Shown here: piece by piece, positions 9,366-19,526 of the stretch
Layout of the letters: each line of letters begins with the position of its first letter
Numbering within the stretch: the first letter of the stretch is position 1
Assembly: GCF_946902915.1 (NCBI RefSeq)
Contig: NZ_CAMPPY010000008.1
Coordinates: 30,106-94,105 of the forward strand
Direction: 5' to 3'
From: Streptococcus sp. Marseille-Q5986
Lineage (GTDB): Bacteria; Bacillota; Bacilli; Lactobacillales; Streptococcaceae
DNA length: 64,000 bases
Translations under genes and position numbers: made by a program
Notes under the pieces: model-generated
Databases searched by the model: none
The model's input: the letters and a program-made list of their open reading frames with translations, nothing else
Told to the model about the DNA's origin: nothing

Positions 9366-10810
9366 TGAACTTTGAAACAGTCATTGGACTTGAAGTCCAC
9401 GTAGAGCTCAACACCAATTCAAAAATCTTCTCACCTACTTCTGCCCACTTTGGAAACGACCAAAATGCCAACACCAACGTGATTGACTGGTCTTTCCCAG
9501 GTGTTCTGCCAGTTCTCAATAAAGGTGTTGTCGATGCCGGTATCAAGGCAGCTCTTGCCCTCAACATGGACATCCACAAAAAGATGCACTTTGACCGCAA
9601 GAACTACTTCTATCCTGATAATCCCAAAGCCTATCAAATTTCTCAGTTTGATGAGCCAATCGGCTACAATGGTTGGATTGAAGTGAAGCTAGAAGACGGT
9701 ACAACTAAGAAAATCGGTATCGAACGTGCTCACCTAGAAGAAGACGCTGGTAAAAACACCCACGGTATAGATGGCTACTCTTATGTTGACCTCAACCGTC
9801 AAGGGGTTCCATTGATTGAGATTGTATCTGAAGCCGACATGCGTTCTCCAGAAGAAGCCTATGCTTATCTGACTGCCCTCAAGGAAGTCATCCAGTACGC
9901 TGGTATTTCTGACGTTAAGATGGAAGAAGGTTCGATGCGTGTAGATGCCAACATTTCTCTTCGTCCTTATGGTCAAGAGAAATTCGGTACCAAGACTGAG
10001 TTGAAGAACCTCAACTCCTTCTCAAACGTTCGTAAGGGTCTCGAATACGAAGTCCAACGCCAGGCTGAAATCCTTCGCTCAGGTGGTCAAATTCGCCAAG
10101 AAACACGCCGTTACGATGAAGCTAACAAAGCAACTATCCTCATGCGTGTCAAGGAAGGTGCTGCTGACTACCGCTACTTCCCAGAACCAGACCTACCCCT
10201 CTTTGAAATTTCAGACGAGTGGATTGAGGAAATGCGAACAGAATTGCCAGAGTTTCCAAAAGAACGCCGTTCGCGCTACGTATCTGACCTTGGCTTGTCA
10301 GACTACGATGCTAGCCAGTTGACTGCAAACAAAGTCACTTCTGACTTCTTTGAAAAAGCTGTTGCCCTCGGTGGTGATGCCAAACAAGTTTCTAACTGGC
10401 TCCAAGGCGAAGTCGCTCAATTCTTGAACGCTGAAGGCAGGACACTAGAACAAATCGAACTGACACCAGAAAACTTGGTAGAAATGATTGCCATCATCGA
10501 AGACGGCACGATCTCTTCTAAGATTGCCAAGAAAGTCTTCGTCCACCTGGCTAAAAACGGCGGTGGCGCGCGTGAATACGTGGAAAAAGCAGGCATGGTT
10601 CAAATCTCAGATCCAGATGTCTTGATTCCAATCATTCATCAAGTCTTTGCGAATAATGAAGCAGCCGTTGCCGACTTCAAGTCAGGCAAACGCAACGCAG
10701 ACAAAGCCTTCACAGGCTTCCTCATGAAAGCAACTAAAGGCCAAGCCAACCCACAAGTCGCCCTTAAACTCCTTGCACAAGAGTTGGCGAAGCTGAAAGA
10801 AAGTGACTAA
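9365..10810 (+). CDS. gatB: Asp-tRNA(Asn)/Glu-tRNA(Gln) amidotransferase subunit B
   Basis: 481 residues. The kinase-like domain starts with [14 protein letters not shown] and contains [13 protein letters not shown] and [12 protein letters not shown]-terminal YqeY-like helical tail recognises the tRNA. It activates the acyl group of Glu-tRNA(Gln) with ATP. Last gene of the gat operon; a gap of about 60 bases precedes the next gene. Confidence 0.97.
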   Translation: MNFETVIGLEVHVELNTNSKIFSPTSAHFGNDQNANTNVIDWSFPGVLPVLNKGVVDAGIKAALALNMDIHKKMHFDRKNYFYPDNPKAYQISQFDEPIGYNGWIEVKLEDGTTKKIGIERAHLEEDAGKNTHGIDGYSYVDLNRQGVPLIEIVSEADMRSPEEAYAYLTALKEVIQYAGISDVKMEEGSMRVDANISLRPYGQEKFGTKTELKNLNSFSNVRKGLEYEVQRQAEILRSGGQIRQETRRYDEANKATILMRVKEGAADYRYFPEPDLPLFEISDEWIEEMRTELPEFPKERRSRYVSDLGLSDYDASQLTANKVTSDFFEKAVALGGDAKQVSNWLQGEVAQFLNAEGRTLEQIELTPENLVEMIAIIEDGTISSKIAKKVFVHLAKNGGGAREYVEKAGMVQISDPDVLIPIIHQVFANNEAAVADFKSGKRNADKAFTGFLMKATKGQANPQVALKLLAQELAKLKESD

Positions 10811-10872
10811 TTCTCTAGTAGTCACCCAATGGTCAAGCCAGCTACCTTTTCAATCATATAGTTAGGAGACAC

Positions 10873-11829
10873 ATGAAAAAGTTTTACGCTCTTTTAATGA
10901 CCTGTTTATTACTTATTTTTCTATCCGTGCCTCAAATCGTTGATGCGGGTGTCGGACATTCCAGAAGTGGAGGAAGTAGCCGCAGTAGCTCCAGAAGTAC
11001 TAGTCGCTCAAGTGGAGGTGGAAGTCGTTCTGGTGGCTCATCCTACCACTACTACCGCTCTGGATATGGGTCTTCCTCTGACAGTTCTGCTAACTCTCCC
11101 TATCTAGGATTTATGTTCATATTAGTCGGAGGAATCATACTAGTTGTTATCGTCAAATCCTTGCAGAATAAGTCTGGAGATTCGAATTCAACGTACACTA
11201 GTAATGATTATCAAACTCTCCATCGTCGAGTTGAACACAACACACTGGCCATTAGGTGTGTGAAATACGGGGATCCAAACTTTGACACGGAAGCCTTCAC
11301 ATCTTGGGTTAAGGAAGTCTACCTTAGATTGCAGGTTGCCTGGACTGAGAAAAATTGGAACTCTGTCCGCGCTATAGAAAGCACTAGTCTCTACTCCCAA
11401 CACAGTACCCAACTTGAGGATCACATTCGAGCTAAAACAACCAATGTTTTAGAGAAAGTTTGTATCGAAAATGTTCGCATCAAGGAGTTCATTGAAAATC
11501 CTGACGGAAACGATACCTTAGTTGTGATTCTGTCATCTACCTTGCGGGACTATGTCATTGACGATGAGAGTCGTCATGTGCTTGAAGGAAACCCTAAAAA
11601 AGATCTCTTCACCGTGTATCAATTGAACTTTATCCGTCAACATGGTAGCCAAACGCAAACAGTCAATCCCGACGAAGTTGTGAGCGGTCGTTGTCCAAAC
11701 TGTGGCGCGCCATTGAAAATCTCTGCAGTTAGCGATTGTGACTACTGTGGTGCCAATCTCTCTCGTAGTCCAAACCAATGGGTACTGGACACCTATGATG
11801 TTGTGGATGAAGACGAGCTTTATAATTAG
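10873..11829 (+). CDS. exported/membrane Tim44-like protein with C-terminal zinc ribbon
   Basis: 318 residues. N-terminal signal-like segment (residues 1-25), a Ser/Gly/Arg-rich low-complexity stretch (about 30-65), one membrane segment (about 76-95), then a Tim44/mba1-like domain ending in a CxxC...CxxC zinc ribbon (CPNCGAPL, CDYCGANL). Function unknown. A GGAGG-type RBS and an 8-base gap link it to the SPFH gene downstream; similar pairs occur in Bacillus (ydj cluster). Likely a membrane-associated pair. Confidence 0.75.
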   Translation: MKKFYALLMTCLLLIFLSVPQIVDAGVGHSRSGGSSRSSSRSTSRSSGGGSRSGGSSYHYYRSGYGSSSDSSANSPYLGFMFILVGGIILVVIVKSLQNKSGDSNSTYTSNDYQTLHRRVEHNTLAIRCVKYGDPNFDTEAFTSWVKEVYLRLQVAWTEKNWNSVRAIESTSLYSQHSTQLEDHIRAKTTNVLEKVCIENVRIKEFIENPDGNDTLVVILSSTLRDYVIDDESRHVLEGNPKKDLFTVYQLNFIRQHGSQTQTVNPDEVVSGRCPNCGAPLKISAVSDCDYCGANLSRSPNQWVLDTYDVVDEDELYN

Positions 11830-11837
11830 GAGGAATT

Positions 11838-12965
11838 ATGGGATTTATATGTGCAGCCTTATCAGCAGGCTTAAATAGTTTTAATGATAGTAAATTTAAG
11901 GAAGCCATTGTCCTTCCAGACAATGTCTCTAGCGATGCCTTGGCCATCAAGGGACAATTACTCACAAAAGACTCCGATGGACATTCGCGTCACAGCAATC
12001 AAAATACTGGACTCTTGTCAGATGGCAGTGTGGTTATCGTTCCCCAAGGCTATACCGCTGTTTTGGTAAACAACGGTAGCTTCCTTGGTGAAGTCCTCGA
12101 AGCTGGTAGCCACGAATGGCAAGCTGGTGATAACACCTGGCTCCTTGAAAAAGGTGGTTTAAAAGGCACTTGGAAAAACTTTAAAAACCGTTTCTCTTTT
12201 GGTGGACAAGTCATCACTCAACAAGAAATCATCTTTATCCGCATGCAACCCATCGCGGGCAATAAGTTCGGCACACAAAATGCGGTCGAATATTTCAGCG
12301 AACGTTACCAACAACTGCTCAACATCCGTTTCTATGGCTTGTTTGATGTAAAAATAGCAGATCCAGTCCTCTTCTACGTGAGCTCTGTTAGCCACCAAAT
12401 TACTGACGGACAGCCATTTACTCTCCAAGATGTAGCTCAAGGAACGCTCCGTCAAAATATCGCACCGAAAATCGCAATCGCCATTACCAAATACACCAAC
12501 GAAAATAAGGTTGATATTTATAGCCTCAATGCCAATCAAGACACCTTTAACGAACTCACTAAACAAGAGGTCAACAAGGTTTGGACAGGTCTCTACGGGA
12601 TGGAAGCAACCAATATCTTACTTGAAGATCTTAGCTACGACCAAGAAAGTCTTGATATCATTCGCAAGCTTGATAGTGAGCTCGTAGCAATGAAGTACAA
12701 CACGATTGAAATCGAAGAACGCCGTGCTCGCAACGAAGCGCTCATTGCTGCAGCTGCCAATGAAGGGAATGGTAATGGGATGAACATGTTTATGGGCATG
12801 AATCTTGGCCAAACTCTCGGTGGTCAACTAAGCCAACAAGTTCAAAATCAAGCACCTGCTCAAAACACTGGGCAAACTGCCAGCAAGAATTTTTACATCG
12901 AAGTCGATGGAAAATACGTTCTCGTCACCAAAGACGAGGATGGGAATATCGTACCAGTCAACTAA
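11838..12965 (+). CDS. SPFH-domain protein (YdjI/virion-core-like)
   Basis: 375 residues with an SPFH/band-7 type core (about residues 50-290: VPQGYTAVLVNNG, GSHEW, FYGLFDVKIADP, IARKL-like DIIRKLDSEL). A Met/Gly/Gln-rich linker follows, then a short conserved tail (KNFYIEVDGKYVLV). No membrane segment. Bacillus YdjI-type proteins form membrane-associated scaffolds; a role here in membrane organisation with the Tim44-like neighbour is inference. Confidence 0.75.
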   Translation: MGFICAALSAGLNSFNDSKFKEAIVLPDNVSSDALAIKGQLLTKDSDGHSRHSNQNTGLLSDGSVVIVPQGYTAVLVNNGSFLGEVLEAGSHEWQAGDNTWLLEKGGLKGTWKNFKNRFSFGGQVITQQEIIFIRMQPIAGNKFGTQNAVEYFSERYQQLLNIRFYGLFDVKIADPVLFYVSSVSHQITDGQPFTLQDVAQGTLRQNIAPKIAIAITKYTNENKVDIYSLNANQDTFNELTKQEVNKVWTGLYGMEATNILLEDLSYDQESLDIIRKLDSELVAMKYNTIEIEERRARNEALIAAAANEGNGNGMNMFMGMNLGQTLGGQLSQQVQNQAPAQNTGQTASKNFYIEVDGKYVLVTKDEDGNIVPVN

Positions 12966-12983
12966 TCAAGTTCCTTCTGACAT

Positions 12984-13012
12984 TTGAGTAATGTTGTCTT
13001 TTATGGTACAAT
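12984..13012 (+). promoter_or_regulatory. promoter of efp operon
   Basis: TTGAGT (12984-12989), 17-base spacer ending in TGG (extended -10), TACAAT (13007-13012). It lies 35 bases before the efp ATG, so efp-yqhY-nusB have their own promoter. Confidence 0.7.
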
Positions 13013-13046
13013 AAAGAGTAAATTATTTTATTAAAGAGGTAAAAAC

Positions 13047-13607
13047 ATGATTGAAGCAAGTAAATTAAAGGCTGGTATGACCTTTGAAACAGCTGACGGA
13101 AAATTGATCCGCGTTTTGGAAGCTAGCCACCACAAACCAGGTAAAGGAAACACAATCATGCGTATGAAATTGCGTGATGTCCGTACTGGTTCTACATTTG
13201 ACACAAGCTACCGTCCAGAGGAAAAATTTGAACAAGCCATCATCGAGACTGTCCCAGCTCAATACTTGTACAAAATGGATGACACAGCATACTTCATGAA
13301 TACAGAAACTTACGACCAGTACGAAATCCCTGTAGTCAACATTGAAAACGAATTGCTTTACATCCTTGAAAACTCTGATGTGAAGATCCAATTCTACGGA
13401 ACTGAAGTGATTGGCGTCACCGTTCCCACTACTGTTGAATTGACAGTTGCAGAAACTCAACCATCTATCAAAGGTGCTACTGTTACAGGTTCTGGTAAAC
13501 CAGCAACGATGGAAACCGGACTTGTCGTAAACGTTCCAGACTTCATCGAAGCAGGACAAAAACTCGTTATCAACACTGCAGAAGGAACTTACGTTTCTCG
13601 TGCCTAA
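13047..13607 (+). CDS. efp: elongation factor P
   Basis: 186 residues, three beta-barrel domains. It relieves ribosome stalling at polyproline. The tip loop of domain I reads HHKPGKGNT, with the modifiable Lys at the usual position. Good AAAGAGG site before ATG 13047. First gene of a short operon with the Gls24/YqhY gene and nusB. Confidence 0.96.
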   Translation: MIEASKLKAGMTFETADGKLIRVLEASHHKPGKGNTIMRMKLRDVRTGSTFDTSYRPEEKFEQAIIETVPAQYLYKMDDTAYFMNTETYDQYEIPVVNIENELLYILENSDVKIQFYGTEVIGVTVPTTVELTVAETQPSIKGATVTGSGKPATMETGLVVNVPDFIEAGQKLVINTAEGTYVSRA

Positions 13608-13628
13608 TCTCTAGAAAGAGGTCATTCT

Positions 13629-14018
13629 ATGGGAATTGAAGAACAACTTGGCGAAATCGTTATCGCCCCACGTGTACTTGAAAAAATCATTGCTATTGCT
13701 ACTGCAAAGGTAGAGGGTGTACACTCTTTTTCAAATAAATCAGTATCCGATACCCTTTCAAAACTTTCACTCGGCCGTGGTGTTTATCTTAAAAACGTGG
13801 ACGAAGAACTCACAGCAGATATCTATCTCTACCTTGAGTACGGAGTAAAAGTTCCTCAGGTAGCGATTGCTATCCAGAAAGCTGTCAAAGATGCAGTCCG
13901 CGATATGGCTGATGTAGAACTCGCTGCTATCAATATCCACGTTGCCGGTATCGTCCCAGATAAGACACCAAAACCAGAATTGAAAGATTTATTTGACGAG
14001 GACTTCCTCAATGACTAG
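13629..14018 (+). CDS. Asp23/Gls24 family protein (YqhY-like)
   Basis: 129 residues with the Gls24 core (GEIVIAPRVLEKIIAIATAKVEGV). In Firmicutes this gene sits beside nusB and has been linked in Bacillus (YqhY) to control of acetyl-CoA carboxylase; the acc genes lie 1.5 kb away here. The end overlaps the nusB start by 8 bases, indicating coupling. Confidence 0.85.
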   Translation: MGIEEQLGEIVIAPRVLEKIIAIATAKVEGVHSFSNKSVSDTLSKLSLGRGVYLKNVDEELTADIYLYLEYGVKVPQVAIAIQKAVKDAVRDMADVELAAINIHVAGIVPDKTPKPELKDLFDEDFLND

Positions 14019-14433
14019 TCCACTATTAGAATCTAGACGCCTGCTCCGTAAATGCGCTTTTCAAGCTCTCATGAGCCTTGAGTTCAGTACGGATGTCGAA
14101 ACTGCTTGTCGCTTCGCCTATACTCATAATCGCGAAGATACGGATGTACAACTTCCAGCCTTTTTGACAGACCTCGTTTCTGGTGTTCAAGCTAAAAAGG
14201 AAGAACTAGATAAGCAAATCACACAGCATTTAAAAGCAAGTTGGACCATTGAACGCTTAACGCTTGTGGAGAAAAACCTCCTTCGCTTGGGAGTCTTTGA
14301 AATCACTTCGTTTGACACTCCTCAGCTTGTTGCTGTTAATGAAGCTATCGAACTTGCAAAGGACTTCTCAGATCAAAAATCTGCCCGTTTTATCAATGGA
14401 CTGCTCAGCCAGTTTGTAACAGAAGAACAGTAA
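14011..14433 (+). CDS. nusB: transcription antitermination factor NusB
   Basis: 140 residues, all-helical RNA-binding protein of the rRNA antitermination complex. Family blocks are RRLLRKCAFQALMSLE and VEKNLLRLGVFEI, with a C-terminal VNEAIELAKDFS and FINGLLS. Start ATG 14011 (MTSPLLESRR) is preferred over ATG 13993 because it matches family length and overlaps the upstream stop region. Confidence 0.94.
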   Translation: MTSPLLESRRLLRKCAFQALMSLEFSTDVETACRFAYTHNREDTDVQLPAFLTDLVSGVQAKKEELDKQITQHLKASWTIERLTLVEKNLLRLGVFEITSFDTPQLVAVNEAIELAKDFSDQKSARFINGLLSQFVTEEQ

Positions 14434-14436
14434 AAA

Positions 14437-14472
14437 GAAAAAGTGTTTGATAGCTATCAAACACTTTTTCTT
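14437..14472. terminator. bidirectional terminator after nusB
   Basis: Long palindrome AAAGTGTTTGATAG / CTATCAAACACTTT with A-run before and T-run after. It serves the efp operon on plus and the CPBP gene side on minus. Confidence 0.85.
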
Positions 14473-14481
14473 TGCCTCCTA

Positions 14482-15206
14482 CTATCTAAAAAAATGATAA
14501 TAGACATAATTATAAACAAAAATCCAGATAGGTTTTGCATAGATGAGAAAATTGAAAAAACTATGGCACAGGATGGTAATTTTTAAATTCTTTATCCAAC
14601 GGTAGACAAGGGCATAGAAGAGACCAGCAAAACTAAAAATAGTCAAACTGATAGGATCTCGGTGAGTTAGGATCAAATGACCAAGACCAAAGATAAGAGC
14701 TGATAAGATAACATCCAGATAATACTTGGACTGGGGAAAGAAGGTATTCATAAAATACCCTCTGTCAATTAGTTCCTCTGATATAGGTGCGACGACTACT
14801 GTTAAACTAAAACTGAGAATAGTTGATAGAAAAGTTGGTTGCCCATTAGAGTATAGAACCGAAAGAAGGTCTTGAAAGATATACTTGTTATCAATTAGGT
14901 GATGAAACTGTAACTGAAAAGCATCCACCAATTGACGAACAAAATAAGTAGCTACTAGACTGACTACAAGGGGAAAAATCGTTGACCAAGTCCAAGCCTT
15001 TTTTCAAAGATAAAGAGCATCTCTTTCTTTTTTAACCAGAAAACAAATAAAACTACAAGAACTAGTTCCCAAACAAGTGAAATGATAGAATAGCCATCTA
15101 TCCCCCATCCTAAAAACTTAGTTAGATGCACAACCCCTAACTCTGGTAGATAAACCGATAGAAATACCAGTGATGTATAGACTCCCATATGCCCTAGTTT
15201 TTTCAT
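14482..15206 (-). pseudogene. CPBP (CAAX/Abi) intramembrane protease, frameshifted in poly-A
   Basis: Two frames make one protein. The N-terminal frame from ATG 15206 (MKKLGHMGVYTS) ends after FEKRLGLGQRFFPL; the C-terminal frame carries the protease motifs SEELIDRGYF (EExxxR), FGLGH and CHSFFN. They join if the A6 run at about 15000-15005 had seven A. CPBP proteins often give immunity to bacteriocins, and a double-glycine peptide gene lies just upstream, so this could be its immunity/processing partner (inference). As written it is inactive, but A-tract slippage could restore it. Confidence 0.8.
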
Positions 15207-15233
15207 TTCCTTCTCCTTGTGACCTTTTATGTT

Positions 15234-15419
15234 CTATCCTGCAAATAATCCATAACGCCAAGAATTTCTATAGTTATTAAGGGAACTAGAATTTAAGTAA
15301 GGGCTAAATTCCCCAGGATAGGGGCAATTATCAGAATCACCTAAAAATATAACTTTCCCACCTGAAATCTGATCCAGCTCTTCTGTTGAAAGAACTGCAA
15401 ACTGTTCTGTACCTGTCAT
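15234..15419 (-). CDS. double-glycine leader peptide (bacteriocin-like)
   Basis: 61-residue precursor. The leader ends LSTEELDQISGGK, a canonical ComA/BlpA-type double-glycine processing site. The mature part is about 40 residues, with a single Cys and several aromatic residues. Start ATG 15419 is chosen because AAGGAGGT lies just upstream; the frame is open further upstream but that is not leader-like. It is followed by the broken CPBP gene. No export ABC transporter is nearby, so it would depend on the chromosomal Com/Blp exporter. Confidence 0.7.
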   Translation of the reverse strand: MTGTEQFAVLSTEELDQISGGKVIFLGDSDNCPYPGEFSPYLNSSSLNNYRNSWRYGLFAG

Positions 15420-15537
15420 TGCAAGTACCTCCTTAAAATAAATTTTTGTAAGCCTACATCTACAGCATACATCTTTTTTGTCTATTTTATAGTCTATCTC
15501 CTCAACTGTCAATTTTTCGTCCTGAATTGCATTTTTC

Positions 15538-15567
15538 CATAAAAAATGAGACCTTTCTAGTCTCATT
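15538..15567 (-). terminator. terminator of the fab/acc operon
   Basis: On minus: AAATGAGAC / GTCTCATTT stem followed by T6, 10 bases after accA. Confidence 0.85.
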
Positions 15568-15576
15568 TAGTCATTC

Positions 15577-16344
15577 TTAGTATTTTCTAAAGCGTTGGTA
15601 ACGTTCTTCAATAAGTTGGTCGAGTGGTAGTTTTTGCAGCCTATCTAGTTCTGCACGCAATTCACTTTTAACCCATCCTAGCAGTTCTTTACTTGAGAAA
15701 TCCTCTTCTGAAATTATCTTGTCTACAATTCCCATTTCTAGAAGTTCATGTGAAGTGATTTTCATCAATTCCGCTGCTTCCATAGCACGACTTCCATCCT
15801 TCCAAAGAATAGAGGCAAATCCTTCAGGGCTAAGTACTGCGTAGATTGAGTTTTCTAACATCCAGACACGGTTAGCTACGGCTAGAGCTAGGGCTCCACC
15901 AGATCCACCTTCACCGATAATAATCGCGATGATTGGAACCTTAAGGTCACTCATTTCCATCAGGTTTCGGGCAATTGCTTCCCCTTGTCCACGTTCCTCG
16001 GCTCCCACACCAGGGTAAGCACCCGCCGTATTGATAAAGGTCACAACTGGACGTCCAAACTTTTCTGCCTGTTTCATCAGGCGCAAGGCCTTACGATAGC
16101 CTTCTGGATGAGGTTGCCCAAAATTTCGTTTGAGGTTGTCATGAAGACTTTTTCCCTTTTGGATACCAACGACAGTTACTGCTTGGTCACCTAACCAGCC
16201 AATCCCACCAATAACCGCACCATCATCACGGAAAGAGCGGTCTCCATGCAATTCGATAAACTCGTCAAAGATTCCATTGGCAAAGTCAAGTGCAGTCAAG
16301 CGACTCTGCTCGCGTGCCTCTCTGACTATTTTTGCAATATTCAT
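15577..16344 (-). CDS. accA: acetyl-CoA carboxylase carboxyltransferase subunit alpha
   Basis: 255 residues. It transfers CO2 from carboxybiotin to acetyl-CoA together with AccD. Crotonase-fold blocks are [27 protein letters not shown] and [16 protein letters not shown]. Starts inside the accD stop (4-base overlap). Last gene of the fatty-acid cluster, followed by a terminator. Confidence 0.96.
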   Translation of the reverse strand: MNIAKIVREAREQSRLTALDFANGIFDEFIELHGDRSFRDDGAVIGGIGWLGDQAVTVVGIQKGKSLHDNLKRNFGQPHPEGYRKALRLMKQAEKFGRPVVTFINTAGAYPGVGAEERGQGEAIARNLMEMSDLKVPIIAIIIGEGGSGGALALAVANRVWMLENSIYAVLSPEGFASILWKDGSRAMEAAELMKITSHELLEMGIVDKIISEEDFSSKELLGWVKSELRAELDRLQKLPLDQLIEERYQRFRKY

Positions 16345-17207
16345 CCGCGACTTCCTCCATGCAATCTCACTAATTTAGCAATTGTTTCAGGCAATTCTCT
16401 CCGTTTGACAATTGCATCAACAAATCCATGTTCAAGCAAAAATTCTGCCTTTTGGAAATCATCCGGCAAGGTCTCACGAACTATATTTTCAATAACACGG
16501 CGCCCAGCAAACCCAACCAAACTCTGTGGCTCCGCTAGGATAATATCACCTTCCATAGCAAAAGAAGCGGTCACCCCACCTGTTGTCGGATCGGTTAAAA
16601 TGGTTAGGTAAAAAAGTCCTGCCTTGGAATGACGTTGAACTGCCGCAGAAATCTTAGCCATCTGCATCAAGCTCATGATTCCTTCTTGCATACGGGCTCC
16701 ACCAGAAGCTGTGAAAAGTACGACTGGCAAGTTTTCTACCGTGGCATACTCAAATAAGCGCGTGATTTTTTCACCCACAACGGTTCCCATAGAAGCCATA
16801 ATAAAGTTAGAATCCATGATCCCAAGGGCAACTTTTTGTCCCTTGATGCTAGCTGTACCAGTCAGTACTGCTTCATCCAAACCTGTCTTTTTACGCATAT
16901 TAGCTAGTTTTTTCTGGTAGCCTGGAAAGTTTAATGGATCTTGAGTTTCAATACCCGTAAACATCTCCACAAAGCTATCAGAATCAATCGTCAAATCCAA
17001 GCGTTCCTGAGCTGAAATACGGAAAGTATAGCTACAATGGGGACAAATTCGTTCGCTCCCGAGATCCTTTTGGTAAATGGTGTGTTTACAACCAGGACAC
17101 TGGGAGAAGAGTTCATCCGGAACCTCAGGCTTGGCTTGTGGTTTCTGCCTTACGGAACGGTTAGGATTGATCCGAATATACTTATCCTTTTTACTAAATA
17201 GAGCCAT
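16341..17207 (-). CDS. accD: acetyl-CoA carboxylase carboxyltransferase subunit beta
   Basis: 288 residues with an N-terminal four-cysteine zinc ribbon ([10 protein letters not shown]...CPHCSYTF) and the carboxyltransferase core ([23 protein letters not shown]). Partner of AccA, with which it overlaps by 4 bases. Confidence 0.96.
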   Translation of the reverse strand: MALFSKKDKYIRINPNRSVRQKPQAKPEVPDELFSQCPGCKHTIYQKDLGSERICPHCSYTFRISAQERLDLTIDSDSFVEMFTGIETQDPLNFPGYQKKLANMRKKTGLDEAVLTGTASIKGQKVALGIMDSNFIMASMGTVVGEKITRLFEYATVENLPVVLFTASGGARMQEGIMSLMQMAKISAAVQRHSKAGLFYLTILTDPTTGGVTASFAMEGDIILAEPQSLVGFAGRRVIENIVRETLPDDFQKAEFLLEHGFVDAIVKRRELPETIAKLVRLHGGSRG

Positions 17208-17243
17208 TGATTCCCCTTTTCGGTTTACACTCTTGAAGTCATT

Positions 17244-18611
17244 TTATTCTTTTTCTTGATATTTAGGTAAGAAGGTTTCCATCAAGAAGGAAGTATCATA
17301 ATCTCCAGCAATGACATTGCGATCTGAAATGAGGTCAAGCTGGAAATCAGCATTGGTCTGCACCCCTTCAATCTCTAGTTCATAGAGGGCACGTTGCATT
17401 TTCATCAAGGCATCAAAACGATTTTCGCCGTGAACGATGACTTTGGCAATCATACTATCATAATAGGGAGGAATGGTATAGCCTGGATAAACTGCTGAAT
17501 CCACGCGCAAACCAACTCCACCACTTGGTAGATAGAGATTGGTAATCTTACCTGGACTTGGAGCAAAGTTAGAGGCTGGATTTTCTGCATTGATACGGCA
17601 CTCGATGGCATGGCCACGTAGGACAATATCTTCTTGCTTCACAGACAAAGGCTGACCTGCCGCAATGCGAATCTGTTCCTTCACGATATCAACACCTGAA
17701 ACAAACTCTGTTACTGGATGTTCTACTTGTACACGTGTATTCATTTCCATGAAGTAGAAGTTGCTACTTGCTTCATCAAGCAAAAACTCAATAGTCCCTG
17801 CATTTTCATAGCCTACAGACTCTGCCGCTCGAACAGCAGCAGCACCAATTTCATGACGAAGTGTTTTGCCAATCGCGATGGACGGGCTTTCTTCTAAGAC
17901 CTTTTGGTTATTCCGTTGAAGTGAACAATCCCGTTCACCAAGATGGACAACATGCCCCTCTTGATCTGCAAGAATCTGAACTTCGATATGACGAGCTGGA
18001 TAAATCACACGTTCAAGATACATAGCGCCATTTCCAAAATTGGCCTTGGCTTCACTGGATGCTGTCTCAAAGGCTGCGACCAAGTCTTCTGCCTTTTCAA
18101 CCTTACGAATCCCTTTTCCACCACCACCTGCTGAAGCCTTGAGCATAACAGGATAGCCAATTTTTTTTGCAACTGCAAGTGCCTCTTCAGCCGTGTGAAC
18201 TTCACCATCAGATCCTGGGATAACTGGAACCCCAGCCTTGATCATTTGCTCACGCGCATTAATCTTATCTCCCATGGTATCCATTACAGCCCCAGAAGGA
18301 CCGATGAACTTAATCCCCACTTCATCACACATAGTGGCAAACTTAGAGTTTTCGCTAAGAAAACCAAAACCTGGGTGGATGGCTTTTGCTTCTGTCAAGA
18401 CTGCAGCAGATAAAATCGCATTGATATTGAGGTAAGACTCTGTCGCCTTACCAGGTCCGATACAGATAGCTTCATCCGCTAGGAGTGTGTGAAGAGCTTC
18501 CTTATCGGCAGTTGAATAGACCGCCACCGTCGCAATCCCCAGTTCACGCGCCGCACGGATAATACGAACCGCAATTTCACCACGATTGGCAATTAAAATT
18601 TTTCGAAACAT
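17244..18611 (-). CDS. accC: biotin carboxylase
   Basis: 455-residue ATP-grasp enzyme that carboxylates biotin on AccB. It has the N-terminal FRKILIANRGEIAVRI block, the glycine-rich KASAGGGGKGIR and the active-site region MEMNTRVQVEHPVTE. Complete length. 11 bases after fabZ. Confidence 0.97.
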   Translation of the reverse strand: MFRKILIANRGEIAVRIIRAARELGIATVAVYSTADKEALHTLLADEAICIGPGKATESYLNINAILSAAVLTEAKAIHPGFGFLSENSKFATMCDEVGIKFIGPSGAVMDTMGDKINAREQMIKAGVPVIPGSDGEVHTAEEALAVAKKIGYPVMLKASAGGGGKGIRKVEKAEDLVAAFETASSEAKANFGNGAMYLERVIYPARHIEVQILADQEGHVVHLGERDCSLQRNNQKVLEESPSIAIGKTLRHEIGAAAVRAAESVGYENAGTIEFLLDEASSNFYFMEMNTRVQVEHPVTEFVSGVDIVKEQIRIAAGQPLSVKQEDIVLRGHAIECRINAENPASNFAPSPGKITNLYLPSGGVGLRVDSAVYPGYTIPPYYDSMIAKVIVHGENRFDALMKMQRALYELEIEGVQTNADFQLDLISDRNVIAGDYDTSFLMETFLPKYQEKE

Positions 18612-18622
18612 GGAGAACCTCC

Positions 18623-19045
18623 TTAGTTCCCAATTGCAAAAGTAAGAGTACCACTAGCTGCAAGCTTGCCATCCACTTCAGCCTTTGCTTCAACCACAGC
18701 TATGGTGCCACGACGTTTTACAAAAGTTGCTGTCATAACCAATTGGTCGCCTGGTACAACTTGCTTCTTGAATTTGACCTTATCCATACCAGCGTAAAAG
18801 ACCAGTTTCCCCTTATTTTCAGACTTAGACAACTCCAAAACACCAGCTGTTTGCGCTAAGGCTTCCATAATCAGAACACCTGGCATAACTGGGTATTGAG
18901 GAAAATGGCCATTAAAGAAAGGCTCGTTGATGGTCACATTTTTGATGGCAACAATGGTGTCCTCGTTCACTTCCAACACACGGTCTACCAGGAGCATAGG
19001 ATAACGGTGGGGAAGGGCTTCTTTGATTCCTTGAATATCAATCAT
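18623..19045 (-). CDS. fabZ: 3-hydroxyacyl-ACP dehydratase
   Basis: 140-residue hot-dog enzyme with catalytic His in [18 protein letters not shown]. In streptococci, which lack FabA, FabZ dehydrates and FabM isomerises to make unsaturated chains. Overlaps accB by 4 bases. Confidence 0.96.
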   Translation of the reverse strand: MIDIQGIKEALPHRYPMLLVDRVLEVNEDTIVAIKNVTINEPFFNGHFPQYPVMPGVLIMEALAQTAGVLELSKSENKGKLVFYAGMDKVKFKKQVVPGDQLVMTATFVKRRGTIAVVEAKAEVDGKLAASGTLTFAIGN

Positions 19046-19524
19046 TTGATACGTACCAATCCTTTACCAAACTCAACCATTTCTTCGTTAGAAACGAGAA
19101 TTTCCGTTACCACACCATCCTTAGGAGCTGGGATTTCATTCATGACTTTCATGGCTTCGATAATTACCAATGTTTGACCTTTTTTAACACTATCACCAAC
19201 TGTTACAAAGGCAGGTTTATCTGGACCAGCAGCCAAGTAAGCCACTCCAACAAGTGGGCTCTCTACAACATCTCCCTCAGCAGCCACACTTGTTTCAGCT
19301 GGAGCTTCTTCCACTGCACTCTCTACTAGAGTTGAAGGGGCAGAAACTACTGGACTTGCAGCTACTGCAGTTGTCGCTGGAGCAACTTGAGTTGTTACTT
19401 CAGAAGCCATTCTTGCTCCATTCTTACTGAACTGCAATTCATCCGTTCCATTTTTATAAGAAAATTCTCTCAAACTTGATTGGTCAAATTGAGCCATCAA
19501 GTCTTTGATCTCATTTAAATTCAT
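19042..19524 (-). CDS. accB: biotin carboxyl carrier protein
   Basis: 160 residues. An N-terminal helical region and an Ala/Val/Thr-rich linker lead to the C-terminal biotinyl domain with the biotinylated Lys in IEAMKVMNE. Two bases after fabF. Confidence 0.96.
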   Translation of the reverse strand: MNLNEIKDLMAQFDQSSLREFSYKNGTDELQFSKNGARMASEVTTQVAPATTAVAASPVVSAPSTLVESAVEEAPAETSVAAEGDVVESPLVGVAYLAAGPDKPAFVTVGDSVKKGQTLVIIEAMKVMNEIPAPKDGVVTEILVSNEEMVEFGKGLVRIK

Positions 19525-19526
19525 AC

